Shown one piece after another: positions 37,971 through 46,743 of a stretch of 64,000 bases of DNA (positions are counted from its first letter, which is position 1; every line of letters begins with the position of its first letter). The notes beneath the pieces are model-generated. The model searched no databases. It was given only the letters and a program-made list of their open reading frames with translations, and had not been told where the DNA came from. This DNA is from Amphritea atlantica. GTDB lineage: Bacteria > Pseudomonadota > Gammaproteobacteria > Pseudomonadales > Balneatricaceae. The position numbers and the translations under genes were made by a program. Location of the stretch: positions 124,001 to 188,000 of the forward strand of contig NZ_JAHKQE010000014.1 of NCBI RefSeq assembly GCF_018860855.1. Reading direction: 5' to 3'.

Positions 37971-38972
37971 TTACTTTACTTGTTCAAAAAAGCGGCTATC
38001 AATGGTGGCGCTATAGTCGGGTAGTGCTTTAGGGATTTGATTGTGCAAGACAAAGAAATCAGCGACTTCTTTGGTGAACTGTTGCACTGCCCCGCCCAGC
38101 CATTGTTCAGATAACTGCTGCTCTTTTAAGGGGAAATCAAAGAGTGCTAGAAGTTGTTTGGCGTCATCGACTTCAAGACCTGAAGCTTTAGCAATAAGTG
38201 GCTGATATTTCTTTGGATCATGCGCATAAGCACTATTTGAATCGTTCGTTACTTGAAGAAATTGAGTGATTAGTTCTGGGTTGTTTTTGGCAAACTTATT
38301 GTTGGTAGAAATAACGTCGAATACCCGAATGCCTAATGCTTCCTGTTCGGCGGCAGTCATAAGCACTGAGCCGTAGTTTTTCATGCGCCGCAGTGCGCCA
38401 CCCCAGCCGCACGCCATGGCGATATCACCACGAGCGATCGCCGCAGCACTATCGGCCGGTGCCATATCGAGTAAGCGAACCTTGGTGCTATCAACATTCA
38501 AGTGGCTCATGATACGTAGCATTTTGTAGTGTGCGACAGTACCGAAAGGCACGGCAACTTTTTTGCCTTCAAGCTCTTTCGCATTAGCCTGGGTGATACC
38601 GGAGTGAGTACTGACAACGCAGTTATCGTTTTCAGCATAAGACACGGCAATCCCTACCATCGTGATTGGCAACCCTTGCGATACGGCGACGGTGAAAGGA
38701 ACGAGTCCTTGTGAGTAAGCCATATCGACATCACCGGAGGCCATCGCGGCTGACATAGCGGTGCCGGAGTCGAATGCACGCCATTCCATATTGACGCCCA
38801 TGGCTTGGTCGTAGGTTTTTTCGATCTGCGCAATCTGGTTAGCGGTTGGCCATTCTAGGAAGTAACCAACGGTTACGGTCTCTGGCTTATCTGCCGCAAG
38901 CACAGATCCTGCTATCAGGACAGAAGCGCTTAAAGTCATTGTTTTTAATGTGTTAGAGACGATCGCTTTCAT
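37971..38972 (-). CDS. tauA: Periplasmic substrate-binding protein, TauA family
   Basis: About 333 residues: signal peptide (~1-26, LSASVLIAGSVLAA), then a type II periplasmic binding fold starting VTVGYFLEWPTANQIAQ. Internal segments EWRAFDSGTAMSAAMASGDVDMAYSQG, VAVPFGTVAHYKML and ALPDYSATIDSRF align with the equivalent parts of E. coli TauA. The open frame begins 27 codons earlier, but the ATG at 38972 has GAGGT upstream and the signal peptide. The neighbours are methyl-group oxidation genes, not sulfonate dioxygenases (no tauD here), so a substrate other than taurine is likely (inference). Confidence 0.85.
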   Translation of the reverse strand: MKAIVSNTLKTMTLSASVLIAGSVLAADKPETVTVGYFLEWPTANQIAQIEKTYDQAMGVNMEWRAFDSGTAMSAAMASGDVDMAYSQGLVPFTVAVSQGLPITMVGIAVSYAENDNCVVSTHSGITQANAKELEGKKVAVPFGTVAHYKMLRIMSHLNVDSTKVRLLDMAPADSAAAIARGDIAMACGWGGALRRMKNYGSVLMTAAEQEALGIRVFDVISTNNKFAKNNPELITQFLQVTNDSNSAYAHDPKKYQPLIAKASGLEVDDAKQLLALFDFPLKEQQLSEQWLGGAVQQFTKEVADFFVLHNQIPKALPDYSATIDSRFFEQVK

Positions 38973-38996
38973 AATTACCTCGATATTATCGCTAGT

Positions 38997-39024
38997 GCGA
39001 ATGTGTAATTTGATGGTTCGATTC
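38997..39024 (-). promoter_or_regulatory. Candidate LysR operator and promoter of tauABC
   Basis: Minus strand: ACCATCAAATT (39007-39017), identical to the motif before DMGDH-like copy 1, then CATTC. A GATAAT hexamer lies 17 bases downstream of TCAAAT, so the motif overlaps a weak -35 box: the usual place for a LysR-activated promoter. Confidence 0.55.
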
Positions 39025-39231
39025 ACCTTGAGTGGATCGGCTGTGAGTATCATTAAATTAAATGAACTTCATTCGATACTGCCCCAGACGTTGTGGATGG
39101 ACAATTGAGGAAAATTTCCATGTTGTTACTTTTCCTAACAATAAACTAAGGACACCATCAGGAAATTTGAGTGGATAGGTTGCTCTGATTTATCTGCGTG
39201 CTAGGAAATGAATATTTTTTTATTTGCATTG

Positions 39232-39259
39232 TTGACATGAATATAAAAACATATATAAA
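39232..39259 (+). promoter_or_regulatory. Predicted sigma-70 promoter of the etfB operon
   Basis: Consensus TTGACA at 39232-39237, 16-base spacer, TATAAA at 39254-39259, about 70 bases before the etfB ATG in a very AT-rich leader. Confidence 0.6.
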
Positions 39260-39327
39260 TACCTATATGAAAATATTAACTATAATTTCATTTCATATTT
39301 TTAAGCCACTTCCTAGCTGAGGTCACA

Positions 39328-40077
39328 ATGAAAGTACTGGTCGCGATAAAGCGCGTTGTCGATGCCAACGTAAAAATACGAGTTAAGCCTGATAATTCCG
39401 ATGTTGATTTAGCTAACGTGAAAATGGCGATCAATCCGTTTTGCGAAATTGCTGTTGAAGAAGCGGTTCGTTTAAAGGAAAAGGGTATTGCGAGTGAAGT
39501 TTTAGTGGTCAGCGTTGGGGATGATCGTTGCCAAGAGCAGCTGAGAACAGCGCTGGCGCTAGGTGCTGATCGGGCCGTACAGGTTAAAACTGATTTTGCA
39601 GTTGAGCCGTTAGGCGTCGCCAAGTTGTTGAACGCTATTGTGGCAAAGGAAGAGTGCGGCCTCGTTGTATTGGGTAAGCAGTCTATCGATAGTGACAATA
39701 ATCAAACAGGACAGATGCTCGCTGCTATCGGCAATATGCCACAAGGCACATTTGCTTCTGACATTGAGCTCAAAGATGGTGAATTACGGGTAACACGTGA
39801 AGTCGATGGTGGATTGCAAAAGGTCGCGTTGACTTTGCCGGCGGTCATTACTACTGATTTACGTTTGAACGAGCCCCGTTTTGCTTCTCTGCCGAACATT
39901 ATGAAAGCGAAGCGTAAGCCTTTAGAGGTGATATCCCCAGAAGAACTGAACGTTGATGTGACGCCTCGTCTCACCACCCTCAGTGTGGTTAGCCCATCGG
40001 AGCGACAAGCCGGTGTTATTGTCAGCAGTGTTGCTGAGTTAGTTGAAAAGCTGAAAACAGAAGCGGGAGTACTTTAA
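39328..40077 (+). CDS. etfB: Electron transfer flavoprotein beta subunit
   Basis: 249 residues, normal EtfB length. Starts [20 protein letters not shown] and carries [18 protein letters not shown] and [19 protein letters not shown], the conserved ETF-beta signature. With EtfA it accepts electrons from flavin dehydrogenases and passes them to the quinone pool through ETF:quinone oxidoreductase (not in this window). GAGGT ribosome site. One base separates it from etfA. In the context of dehydrogenase paralogues, this pair is probably dedicated to methyl-amine oxidation rather than fatty-acid oxidation. Confidence 0.95.
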   Translation: MKVLVAIKRVVDANVKIRVKPDNSDVDLANVKMAINPFCEIAVEEAVRLKEKGIASEVLVVSVGDDRCQEQLRTALALGADRAVQVKTDFAVEPLGVAKLLNAIVAKEECGLVVLGKQSIDSDNNQTGQMLAAIGNMPQGTFASDIELKDGELRVTREVDGGLQKVALTLPAVITTDLRLNEPRFASLPNIMKAKRKPLEVISPEELNVDVTPRLTTLSVVSPSERQAGVIVSSVAELVEKLKTEAGVL

Positions 40078-40078
40078 G

Positions 40079-41035
40079 ATGACAGCCTCTATTTTAGTGA
40101 TTGCCGATCACAATAATGAACAATTGAACGCCGCTACACTGAATACCTTGCAAGCGGCGGTTGAGCTGAAAGCAAAAACAGGATCTTTGATTACTGTTCT
40201 AGTGGCTGGTGGCCAATGTGAAGGGGTCGCTCAGCAGGCGGCTGAGGTATCCGCTGTCGATCAAGTTGTACTGATTGAGGATGATACGCTTAGCAGCCAA
40301 TTAGCAGAAAGTGTTGCCCCTGCGGTGATTGCGCTGACTAATGAAGCGACGTATAGCCATATTCTTTGTGCCGCCACGACCTTTGGTAAAGACCTGTTGC
40401 CACGGGTGGCGGCGTTGTTAGATGTTTCTCAGGTATCTGAAATTATCGAAGTCGTTGATGCCGACACTTTTGTGCGTCCGATTTATGCTGGTAATGCTTT
40501 GGCAACGATTAAGAGCAGTGATGCGATTAAAGTGCTGACCGTACGTGGTACGGCATTCGATGCCGTTGCTGCCACGGGCGGAACAGCCGAACTGAACCGT
40601 TTCATCGTAACCCATAGCAATGAGCTGTCGCGCTTTGTGAGTGAAGAGAAAACGGTGTCTGAACGTCCTGAATTAACCTCCGCTGCGATTATTATCTCTG
40701 GCGGTCGAGGCATGCAAAGTGGTGATAACTTCCCGATGTTAGAGAAAGTGGCCGATAAACTCGGTGCTGCGGTGGGTGCATCCCGTGCTGCTGTTGACGC
40801 AGGTTTCGTCTCAAATGATATGCAAGTAGGTCAGACCGGTAAAATTGTTGCGCCTGATCTTTATTTTGCGGTGGGTATTTCCGGTGCGATTCAGCACTTG
40901 GCCGGTATGAAAGATTCTAAAGTGATTGTCGCCATTAACAAAGATGTTGACGCGCCTATCTTCGGCGTCGCGGATTATGGTTTGGTAGCGGATTTGTTTG
41001 AGGCAGTGCCTGAACTTGAACAATCACTGAGCTAA
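40079..41035 (+). CDS. etfA: Electron transfer flavoprotein alpha subunit
   Basis: 318 residues. N-terminal ETF domain (~1-190) and C-terminal FAD-binding domain (~195-318) with SGGRGM, GASRAAVDAGF and PDLYFAVGISGAIQHLAGM, the conserved alpha-subunit FAD motif. Partner of etfB, with the start one base past its stop, so strict cotranslation is likely. Followed after 71 bases by purU in the same direction. Confidence 0.95.
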   Translation: MTASILVIADHNNEQLNAATLNTLQAAVELKAKTGSLITVLVAGGQCEGVAQQAAEVSAVDQVVLIEDDTLSSQLAESVAPAVIALTNEATYSHILCAATTFGKDLLPRVAALLDVSQVSEIIEVVDADTFVRPIYAGNALATIKSSDAIKVLTVRGTAFDAVAATGGTAELNRFIVTHSNELSRFVSEEKTVSERPELTSAAIIISGGRGMQSGDNFPMLEKVADKLGAAVGASRAAVDAGFVSNDMQVGQTGKIVAPDLYFAVGISGAIQHLAGMKDSKVIVAINKDVDAPIFGVADYGLVADLFEAVPELEQSLS

Positions 41036-41106
41036 TTGGTTTTATCAATTATACGGTGTGGCAGCGTTAGAGGTTTAAAGTGCTGCTGCATTTAAGGATA
41101 AATAGC

Positions 41107-41961
41107 ATGAATCGTACATATCGTTTAATTCTCGATTGCCCTGATCAAGTTGGTATTGTTACTCGCGTCGGCGAAATGATTACTCGGCATGGTGGTTGGA
41201 TATCCGAGGCGGCTCACCATTCCGATGTCGAAAGCCAACGGTTTTTCTCACGCTTTGAAGTTCAAGCAGATTCCCTGCCATTTGGTATCGAGACACTGCG
41301 TGAAAAGTTTGCGCCGATGATCGAAGAGTGTCAGATGAACTTTAATCTCGTCGACAGTAGTCAGCCGAAGAAAGTGATAGTGATGGCGAGTAAAGGGAGT
41401 CATTGCTTATCAGATCTACTCGATCGATGGAGAAGTAACGACCTGGACTGCGAAATCAGTTGCGTTATTTCTAACCATACCGATATGCAAGGCTTGGTCG
41501 AGTGGTATGGCATACCCTATCACCATGTTGTGATTGATAAAGACAATAAAGCACCAGGCTTTGCACAGGTGGAAAGTTTAGTCGATCAATATCAGGCAGA
41601 CTGCATCGTGCTTGCACGTTATATGCAGATTCTACCTCAGGTGTTATGTGAGAAATATCGTCATAAAGTGATCAATATCCATCACAGTTTTTTACCCTCT
41701 TTTATCGGTGCCAAGCCTTACCATCAAGCTTCCCGTCGTGGCGTTAAGCTGATCGGTGCCACCTGTCACTATGTGACGGAGCAGTTGGATGAAGGCCCTA
41801 TTATTGACCAGGACGTAGTGCGTGTTACCCACAGTGACAAGGTAGATGATCTGGTGCGATTGGGTAAAGATGTTGAGAAAACAGTGCTCGCGCGCGGTTT
41901 ACGGCATCACTTAGAGGATCGTATTTTAGTACACGGCAATAAGACAGTTGTTTTCAGCTAA
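41107..41961 (+). CDS. purU: Formyltetrahydrofolate deformylase
   Basis: Hydrolyses 10-formyl-THF to formate and THF. 284 residues (E. coli about 280): N-terminal ACT domain (~1-80, DCPDQVGIVTRVGEMI) and formyltransferase-like hydrolase domain (~88-284) with the INIHHSFLPSFIGAKPYHQA catalytic segment and the TCHYVTEQLDEGPII aspartate. An earlier in-frame start is rejected because the ATG at 41107 has AAGGA upstream. Sits between etfA and a DMGDH-like gene: the deformylase recycles THF and releases formate from oxidised methyl groups, as in glycine betaine catabolism of Pseudomonas. Confidence 0.94.
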   Translation: MNRTYRLILDCPDQVGIVTRVGEMITRHGGWISEAAHHSDVESQRFFSRFEVQADSLPFGIETLREKFAPMIEECQMNFNLVDSSQPKKVIVMASKGSHCLSDLLDRWRSNDLDCEISCVISNHTDMQGLVEWYGIPYHHVVIDKDNKAPGFAQVESLVDQYQADCIVLARYMQILPQVLCEKYRHKVINIHHSFLPSFIGAKPYHQASRRGVKLIGATCHYVTEQLDEGPIIDQDVVRVTHSDKVDDLVRLGKDVEKTVLARGLRHHLEDRILVHGNKTVVFS

Positions 41962-42013
41962 ATAATTGACCAGCTTAACCTGAGCCAATGTCGCCGGGTT
42001 TTGGAGAAACATA

Positions 42014-44479
42014 ATGACTAAGGAACAATCATCCATTCAACTACCGAAGTCTGCTCAGGTAGTTATTGTTGGCGGTGGTATTATTGGCTGCAGCGTGGCC
42101 TACCATCTCACTAAACTTGGGTTTACTGATGTCGTGCTATTAGAGCGCCGTCAACTGACCTGTGGAACAACATGGCATGCGGCAGGGTTAGTGCCAACAC
42201 TTCGGGCTACCTATAACATGTCGATGCTGGCAAATTATAGTGCGACTTTGTATGACCAGCTGGAAGCTGAAACTGGGCAAGGTACAGGCTTTGTACGTAA
42301 CGGTTCACTGACGATAGCGACTAACCGTGAGCGTTTAGCTGAGTTGAAACGCGGCGCTTCGATGGCGAAGGTTGCCGGTTTCCCTTGCGATGTTATTTCG
42401 CCAGAACAGGCGAAAGAGCTTTGGCCGTTGATGAATGTCGATGATGTGCTGGGTGCTATCCACCTGCCGATGGATGGCATGACTAATCCGGTCGACGTTA
42501 CGCAGGCGTTGGCTAAAGGTGCTCGTATGGGTGGGGCCAAAATCATCGAAGGCGTTAAAGTGCTGGATATGAAAATACGCGATGGTAAAGCGGCAGGCGT
42601 GATTACCGAACAGGGTGATATCGATGCCGAATACGTTGTTAACTGTTCCGGCATGTGGGCTCGGGAGTTTGGTCGTAAAGCGGGTGTGAATGTGCCTTTG
42701 CATGCGGCGGAGCATTTTTATGTCGTCACCGAAAATATGCCAGATCTCACCCGTGGTTTACCGACGATGCGTGATATGGATGGCTATTGTTACTACAAAG
42801 AAGATGCCGGCAAGATATTGGTTGGGATGTTTGAGCCGAATGCCAAGCCTTGGGGTATGAAAGGCATACCAGAAGACTTTTTCTTTGATCAGATCCCGGA
42901 CGATTTAGAACATCTGGAGCCCTATCTAGAAGCGGCGATGCATCGCTTACCGATTTTGGAACGCACCGGCTTGCAGGTGTTTTTTAATGGACCAGAATCC
43001 TTTACGCCGGATGATCGTTACCATTTGGGTGAGGCGCCTGAGTTGCGTAACTATTTTGTTGCCGCTGGGTTTAACTCGGTAGGCATTCAATCCGCAGGTG
43101 GTGCTGGTAAGATGCTCGCCGAATGGATTCATAACGGCCATGCACCACAGGATCTATGGGATGTGGATATTCGCCGCAACCTACCCTTCCAAGGTACGCA
43201 AAAGTATCTAGAAGAGCGGACCACTGAATCGCTAGGTTTGTTATATGAAACACACTTTCCCTTTAAACAGTTTAAAACGGCTCGGGGCGTGCGTCGTTCA
43301 GTCCTGCATGAGCAATTAAAAGCACAGGGGGCTGTATTTGGGGTCGAAAGTGGTTGGGAACGGGCTAACTGGTTTGCAAATGAAGGACAAACTGCAGAGT
43401 ATGAACTCTCTTTTGGGCGGCAAAACTGGTTTGACAATAACCGCGCAGAACATGAAGCCGTACGGACATCGGTTGGCGTGATTGATCAGAGTTCGTTTTC
43501 TAAATATCAGATAGAAGGGCCCGACGCAGAAGCCTTCCTGAACCGAATTTGCAGCAACAATGTATCGGTGAGAGTGGGTAAGATGGTGTATACCCAATGG
43601 CTCAATGAGCGTGGCGGTATTGAAGCGGATGTCACCGTGACACGGTTAGCACAGGATCGTTACTTAGTGGTATCCGGTGCTGCTTGCCAAACCCGTGATA
43701 TGGATTGGCTGCGCCGCAATAAACCTGATAATGCGTTGGTCGTCTTCATCGATGTCACATCGGCCTATGCGGTGGTAACCGTGATGGGACCAAAATCCCG
43801 TGACACCTTGAGTAAACTGACTAACGCCGATATGTCTCACGAAGGCTTTCCGTTCGGTAGTTCCCAAGAAATTGAGTTGGGTTACGCGATCGTTCGTGCA
43901 TCGCGTATCACCTATGTGGGTGAGTTGGGTTGGGAGTTATATATCCCCGCCGAATATGCTCCGAGCGTATATGAGTTGCTGATGGAAGCAGGTGAAGAGT
44001 TTGCGATTAAGCCTTATGGTTATCACACCATGAATTCATTGCGAATGGAAAAATGCTATCGCCATTGGGGGCATGACATTACTGATGAGGATACTGCTTT
44101 AGAGGCGGGTCTAGGGTTTGCCTCTGACTTTGAAAAAGAAGGCGGCTTTATTGGTAAAGAAGCACTGCTAGCACAGAAAGCGGCAGGCCCTTTGAAGAAG
44201 CGTTTTGTGGCGTTTTTATTCGAGAACCCCGAGCCTCTGTGTTATCACGAAGAGCCTATTTACGCGAACGGTAAGATTGTTGGCCGTACCACTGCCGGCA
44301 TGTTTGGTCATACCGTCGGGGCAACCGTGGCGATGGGGTATGTTGTCAATGAGGAAGGTGTGACGAAGGAGTGGTTGGATAATACTGATTTCGAGATAGA
44401 GGTTGAGTGTGAGCGTTATGCGGTAAAACCATCGTTACGTTCCTTTTATGACCCCGCCATGGAAAAAATTAAATGTTAA
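42014..44479 (+). CDS. Dimethylglycine dehydrogenase-like flavoprotein (FAD oxidase + GcvT domain), copy 2
   Basis: 821 residues. FAD-binding GGGIIGCSVAYHL at ~20, and CGTTWHAAGL at ~55, with the His that carries covalent FAD in mammalian homologues; DAO-type fold to ~400; GcvT-like folate domain (~430-815) with YVGELGWELYIP and RMEKCYRHWGHDI. GGAGAAA ribosome site at the ATG. Embedded between purU and folD, with etfBA just upstream: electron acceptor, folate recycling and folate oxidation are all encoded together. Substrate (dimethylglycine, sarcosine or another N-methyl compound) cannot be told from sequence. Diverged considerably from copy 1 (31700-34129). Confidence 0.87.
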   Translation: MTKEQSSIQLPKSAQVVIVGGGIIGCSVAYHLTKLGFTDVVLLERRQLTCGTTWHAAGLVPTLRATYNMSMLANYSATLYDQLEAETGQGTGFVRNGSLTIATNRERLAELKRGASMAKVAGFPCDVISPEQAKELWPLMNVDDVLGAIHLPMDGMTNPVDVTQALAKGARMGGAKIIEGVKVLDMKIRDGKAAGVITEQGDIDAEYVVNCSGMWAREFGRKAGVNVPLHAAEHFYVVTENMPDLTRGLPTMRDMDGYCYYKEDAGKILVGMFEPNAKPWGMKGIPEDFFFDQIPDDLEHLEPYLEAAMHRLPILERTGLQVFFNGPESFTPDDRYHLGEAPELRNYFVAAGFNSVGIQSAGGAGKMLAEWIHNGHAPQDLWDVDIRRNLPFQGTQKYLEERTTESLGLLYETHFPFKQFKTARGVRRSVLHEQLKAQGAVFGVESGWERANWFANEGQTAEYELSFGRQNWFDNNRAEHEAVRTSVGVIDQSSFSKYQIEGPDAEAFLNRICSNNVSVRVGKMVYTQWLNERGGIEADVTVTRLAQDRYLVVSGAACQTRDMDWLRRNKPDNALVVFIDVTSAYAVVTVMGPKSRDTLSKLTNADMSHEGFPFGSSQEIELGYAIVRASRITYVGELGWELYIPAEYAPSVYELLMEAGEEFAIKPYGYHTMNSLRMEKCYRHWGHDITDEDTALEAGLGFASDFEKEGGFIGKEALLAQKAAGPLKKRFVAFLFENPEPLCYHEEPIYANGKIVGRTTAGMFGHTVGATVAMGYVVNEEGVTKEWLDNTDFEIEVECERYAVKPSLRSFYDPAMEKIKC

Positions 44480-44640
44480 TAGCGCGACTATGACATCTAA
44501 ACAATAGAACGTACCATACAGCCTATCGATGAGTGTCGCAGAGAGTCGTTAATGACGGCCAGAGACATATACTCAAATAAGCTGTGTGGTAGTTTTAATT
44601 TAGATTTTAGTAAGCGAAGAATAATGAAGAGGTTTGATGG

Positions 44641-45510
44641 ATGTCTGCATTGATTTTAGACGGCAAGGCTCTGGCTAAAAGCCGTGAGCAGCAATTACAC
44701 GCCGCTGTTAAAAAGTTTCAGGATGAAGGTGGCCTACAGCCAGTATTGGCAACTATTTTGGTGGGTGATGATCCTTCGTCCGCGACCTATGTGCAGATGA
44801 AAGTTAATGCTTGTGCTCGAGTCGGTATGGGCTCTCGCTTTATTAGTTTGCCAGCCTCGACGACGACAGACGAGTTACTTGAAAAGATTGACCAGCTAAA
44901 TAACGATGCAGAGGTTTGCGGAATCCTGCTGCAACATCCGGTGCCTGAACAGATTGATGAGCGCGCCTGCTTTGATGCTATCGCTATCGAGAAAGATGTT
45001 GATGGGGTAACCACTCAAGGCTTCGGTTTGATGGCGATGGGAGAGCCTGCTTTTGGCTCGGCAACCCCTGCCGGTATCATGACCTTGTTGAAGCATTACG
45101 ATATAGCGCTTTCTGGCAAGCATGCGGTCGTGTTAGGTCGTAGTCCTATTTTAGGCAAGCCAATGGCGGCGATGTTGTTAAATGCCAATGCAACCGTCAC
45201 TATTTGCCATTCAAGAACAGAAAATCTAGCAGCGCTGGTGGCGCAAGCCGATATCGTTGTCGGTGCCGTGGGCCAACCCGAGTTGATAAAAGCAGAATGG
45301 ATTAAAGATGGCGCCGTGGTGGTCGATGCCGGTTATCATGCTGGTGGTGTGGGTGATATCGAAAAGACGGGGTTGCAAGCAAGAGTTGCCGCGCTAACCC
45401 CTGTACCTGGTGGTGTCGGGCCGATGACAATTAATGCCCTGATCAGCCATACCTTAGAATCAGCACAACGGTTAGAACTGTCGTCAGCACAGCACAGTGT
45501 TATCGAATAA
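44641..45510 (+). CDS. folD: Bifunctional methylene-THF dehydrogenase / cyclohydrolase
   Basis: Converts 5,10-methylene-THF to 10-formyl-THF with NADP+. 289 residues. Conserved catalytic segment [12 protein letters not shown] (Tyr and Lys of the active site), [13 protein letters not shown], the PCTPAG-like [15 protein letters not shown]-binding [14 protein letters not shown] and final [12 protein letters not shown] housekeeping folD normally lies elsewhere, so this is likely a pathway copy (inference). Makes the step between the dehydrogenase product and PurU. Own terminator follows. Confidence 0.95.
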   Translation: MSALILDGKALAKSREQQLHAAVKKFQDEGGLQPVLATILVGDDPSSATYVQMKVNACARVGMGSRFISLPASTTTDELLEKIDQLNNDAEVCGILLQHPVPEQIDERACFDAIAIEKDVDGVTTQGFGLMAMGEPAFGSATPAGIMTLLKHYDIALSGKHAVVLGRSPILGKPMAAMLLNANATVTICHSRTENLAALVAQADIVVGAVGQPELIKAEWIKDGAVVVDAGYHAGGVGDIEKTGLQARVAALTPVPGGVGPMTINALISHTLESAQRLELSSAQHSVIE

Positions 45511-45533
45511 TAACGCTAAACATAAGCTGCACA

Positions 45534-45563
45534 AAAGAAGATTCAAACGACTGAATCTTCTTT
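45534..45563. terminator. Intrinsic terminator after folD (bidirectional)
   Basis: Perfect 12-base arms, AAAGAAGATTCA and TGAATCTTCTTT, around AACGAC; A-rich on one side and T-rich on the other. It lies between folD and the convergent XRE gene. Confidence 0.85.
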
Positions 45564-45656
45564 ATCTGATAGATGTTTATCATAGAGGATGAAGCAGACG
45601 TTGTGATGCTTCGTTCTTTTTACCCTCTTTTACCTCTTTTGTATGGTGGCGACGAT

Positions 45657-46247
45657 TTAGTAGCCGCCGATAATTGTCCAAACTACTACGGTTTCTTCTG
45701 TTTCTGACGCATTGCCAACACGGTAATTTTCATCGCCGTACAGAGTAAAACTATCGCCCGCATTGAGTATAAAGTGGTTATTCTCAATCCATAAGGAGAG
45801 GGTGCCGGATTGTACCACCCCACCTTCTTCGCCTTTCATCTTACGGGGCTCACGATTTTTGATGCCTGGGGCAAAGGTGGTAAGAATCATTTTTAATTGC
45901 CCCGACAGTTGTGGGGATAGTAATTCTTCTCGGATGCCGCTTTCGGATAAATTTAAACTGCGGCGAGAGTCTTTGCGGACAATATGATTAAGCTCATCCA
46001 GTGGAACTTCTCTATCTGAATGGAAGAACCAGCTGATTTGCACTCCTAGCACATCACTGATGGCTTGCAGTACTGGAATAGGTAGCGATGACACGCCCCG
46101 TTCAACTTGACTAACATAGCCAACTGATCGCTGAATACGTTCTGCCATATCAATTAGCGTAATGTTCTTTGCTTTACGCAAATCTCGGATTTGACGGCCA
46201 ATGCGCAGGTTTTCTTGATCCGCGGCTTCCTTTCTATTTTTACTCAT
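45657..46247 (-). CDS. XRE-family regulator with cupin sensor domain
   Basis: 196 residues: XRE helix-turn-helix (~15-72; LIDMAERIQRSVGYVSQVERGVSSLPI) and a C-terminal cupin barrel (~115-195; GEEGGVVQSGTLSLWIENNHFILNAGDSFTLYG), the arrangement of small-molecule-sensing regulators such as PuuR. Convergent with folD, so the obvious candidate regulator of the etfBA-purU-DMGDH-folD block. Two ATTCAT-type repeats in its own upstream region could be its binding site. Ligand unknown. Confidence 0.88.
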   Translation of the reverse strand: MSKNRKEAADQENLRIGRQIRDLRKAKNITLIDMAERIQRSVGYVSQVERGVSSLPIPVLQAISDVLGVQISWFFHSDREVPLDELNHIVRKDSRRSLNLSESGIREELLSPQLSGQLKMILTTFAPGIKNREPRKMKGEEGGVVQSGTLSLWIENNHFILNAGDSFTLYGDENYRVGNASETEETVVVWTIIGGY

Positions 46248-46645
46248 ATATCCAAATCACATGCTTTATTTTCACGCTGAATTCAATTATGAATTTTAAT
46301 AAAAAAATTTCATGAATACACGGTTTTAAATCAATTATGATAAATAACAGATGAATTAATGATAATTACGAATCTATTTCGTGTTTTGTTATATGAAGCA
46401 TGAACCGCAGGCAAAATGATGTGATGCTTTTATGAGTAGAGTTGCGGTTACTTTTTTAAGAAAAATGTCAGCGTCGATAGAGGAGAGGCAGAGGGGAGTT
46501 GAATTCGCGAGTGACTTAATAAAAGTGACTCTGGAGAAGAGCTATCGGCAAGGCGTATTGCTAAGTGCCTATTAACGGAGTTTTTTCCAATCAGTTAGTA
46601 GCACGTAAAAATATTTATGACGATTGTCTTGTGTGAGTCATTTGC
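46248..46645. other. AT-rich intergenic region upstream of the XRE gene
   Basis: About 400 bases with the XRE promoter. On the minus strand ATTCATGAAAT and ATTCATAATTG occur within 35 bases (around 46280-46320). No gene seen. Confidence 0.5.
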
Positions 46646-46693
46646 AAAAAAAAACCGACTAACAGTCATATTTCAATGACCGTTAGCCGGTTT
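46646..46693 (-). terminator. Intrinsic terminator after the second RmpM-like gene
   Basis: Minus strand: a long stem of about 18 pairs (AAACCGGCTAACGGTCAT with its near complement) followed by nine T. About 50 bases past the stop at 46744. Confidence 0.88.
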
Positions 46694-46743
46694 ATATTAG
46701 AGGTAACGGCTATTAAAAGTCGTTACGCTCTTGAGTCCAGTGA

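Larger units (their letters stand above)
38973..39327. other. Divergent intergenic region between tauA and etfB
   Basis: 355 AT-rich bases containing the tauABC promoter at the left and the etfBA promoter at the right. A short palindrome-like AAATGAACTTCATT occurs near 39058-39071. No gene seen. Confidence 0.55.

Noticed and set aside
41036-42013. Search for a glycine riboswitch or other leader RNA before purU and the second DMGDH gene
   Set aside because: The gaps of about 71 and 52 bases are too short, and no paired glycine-aptamer motif is visible.
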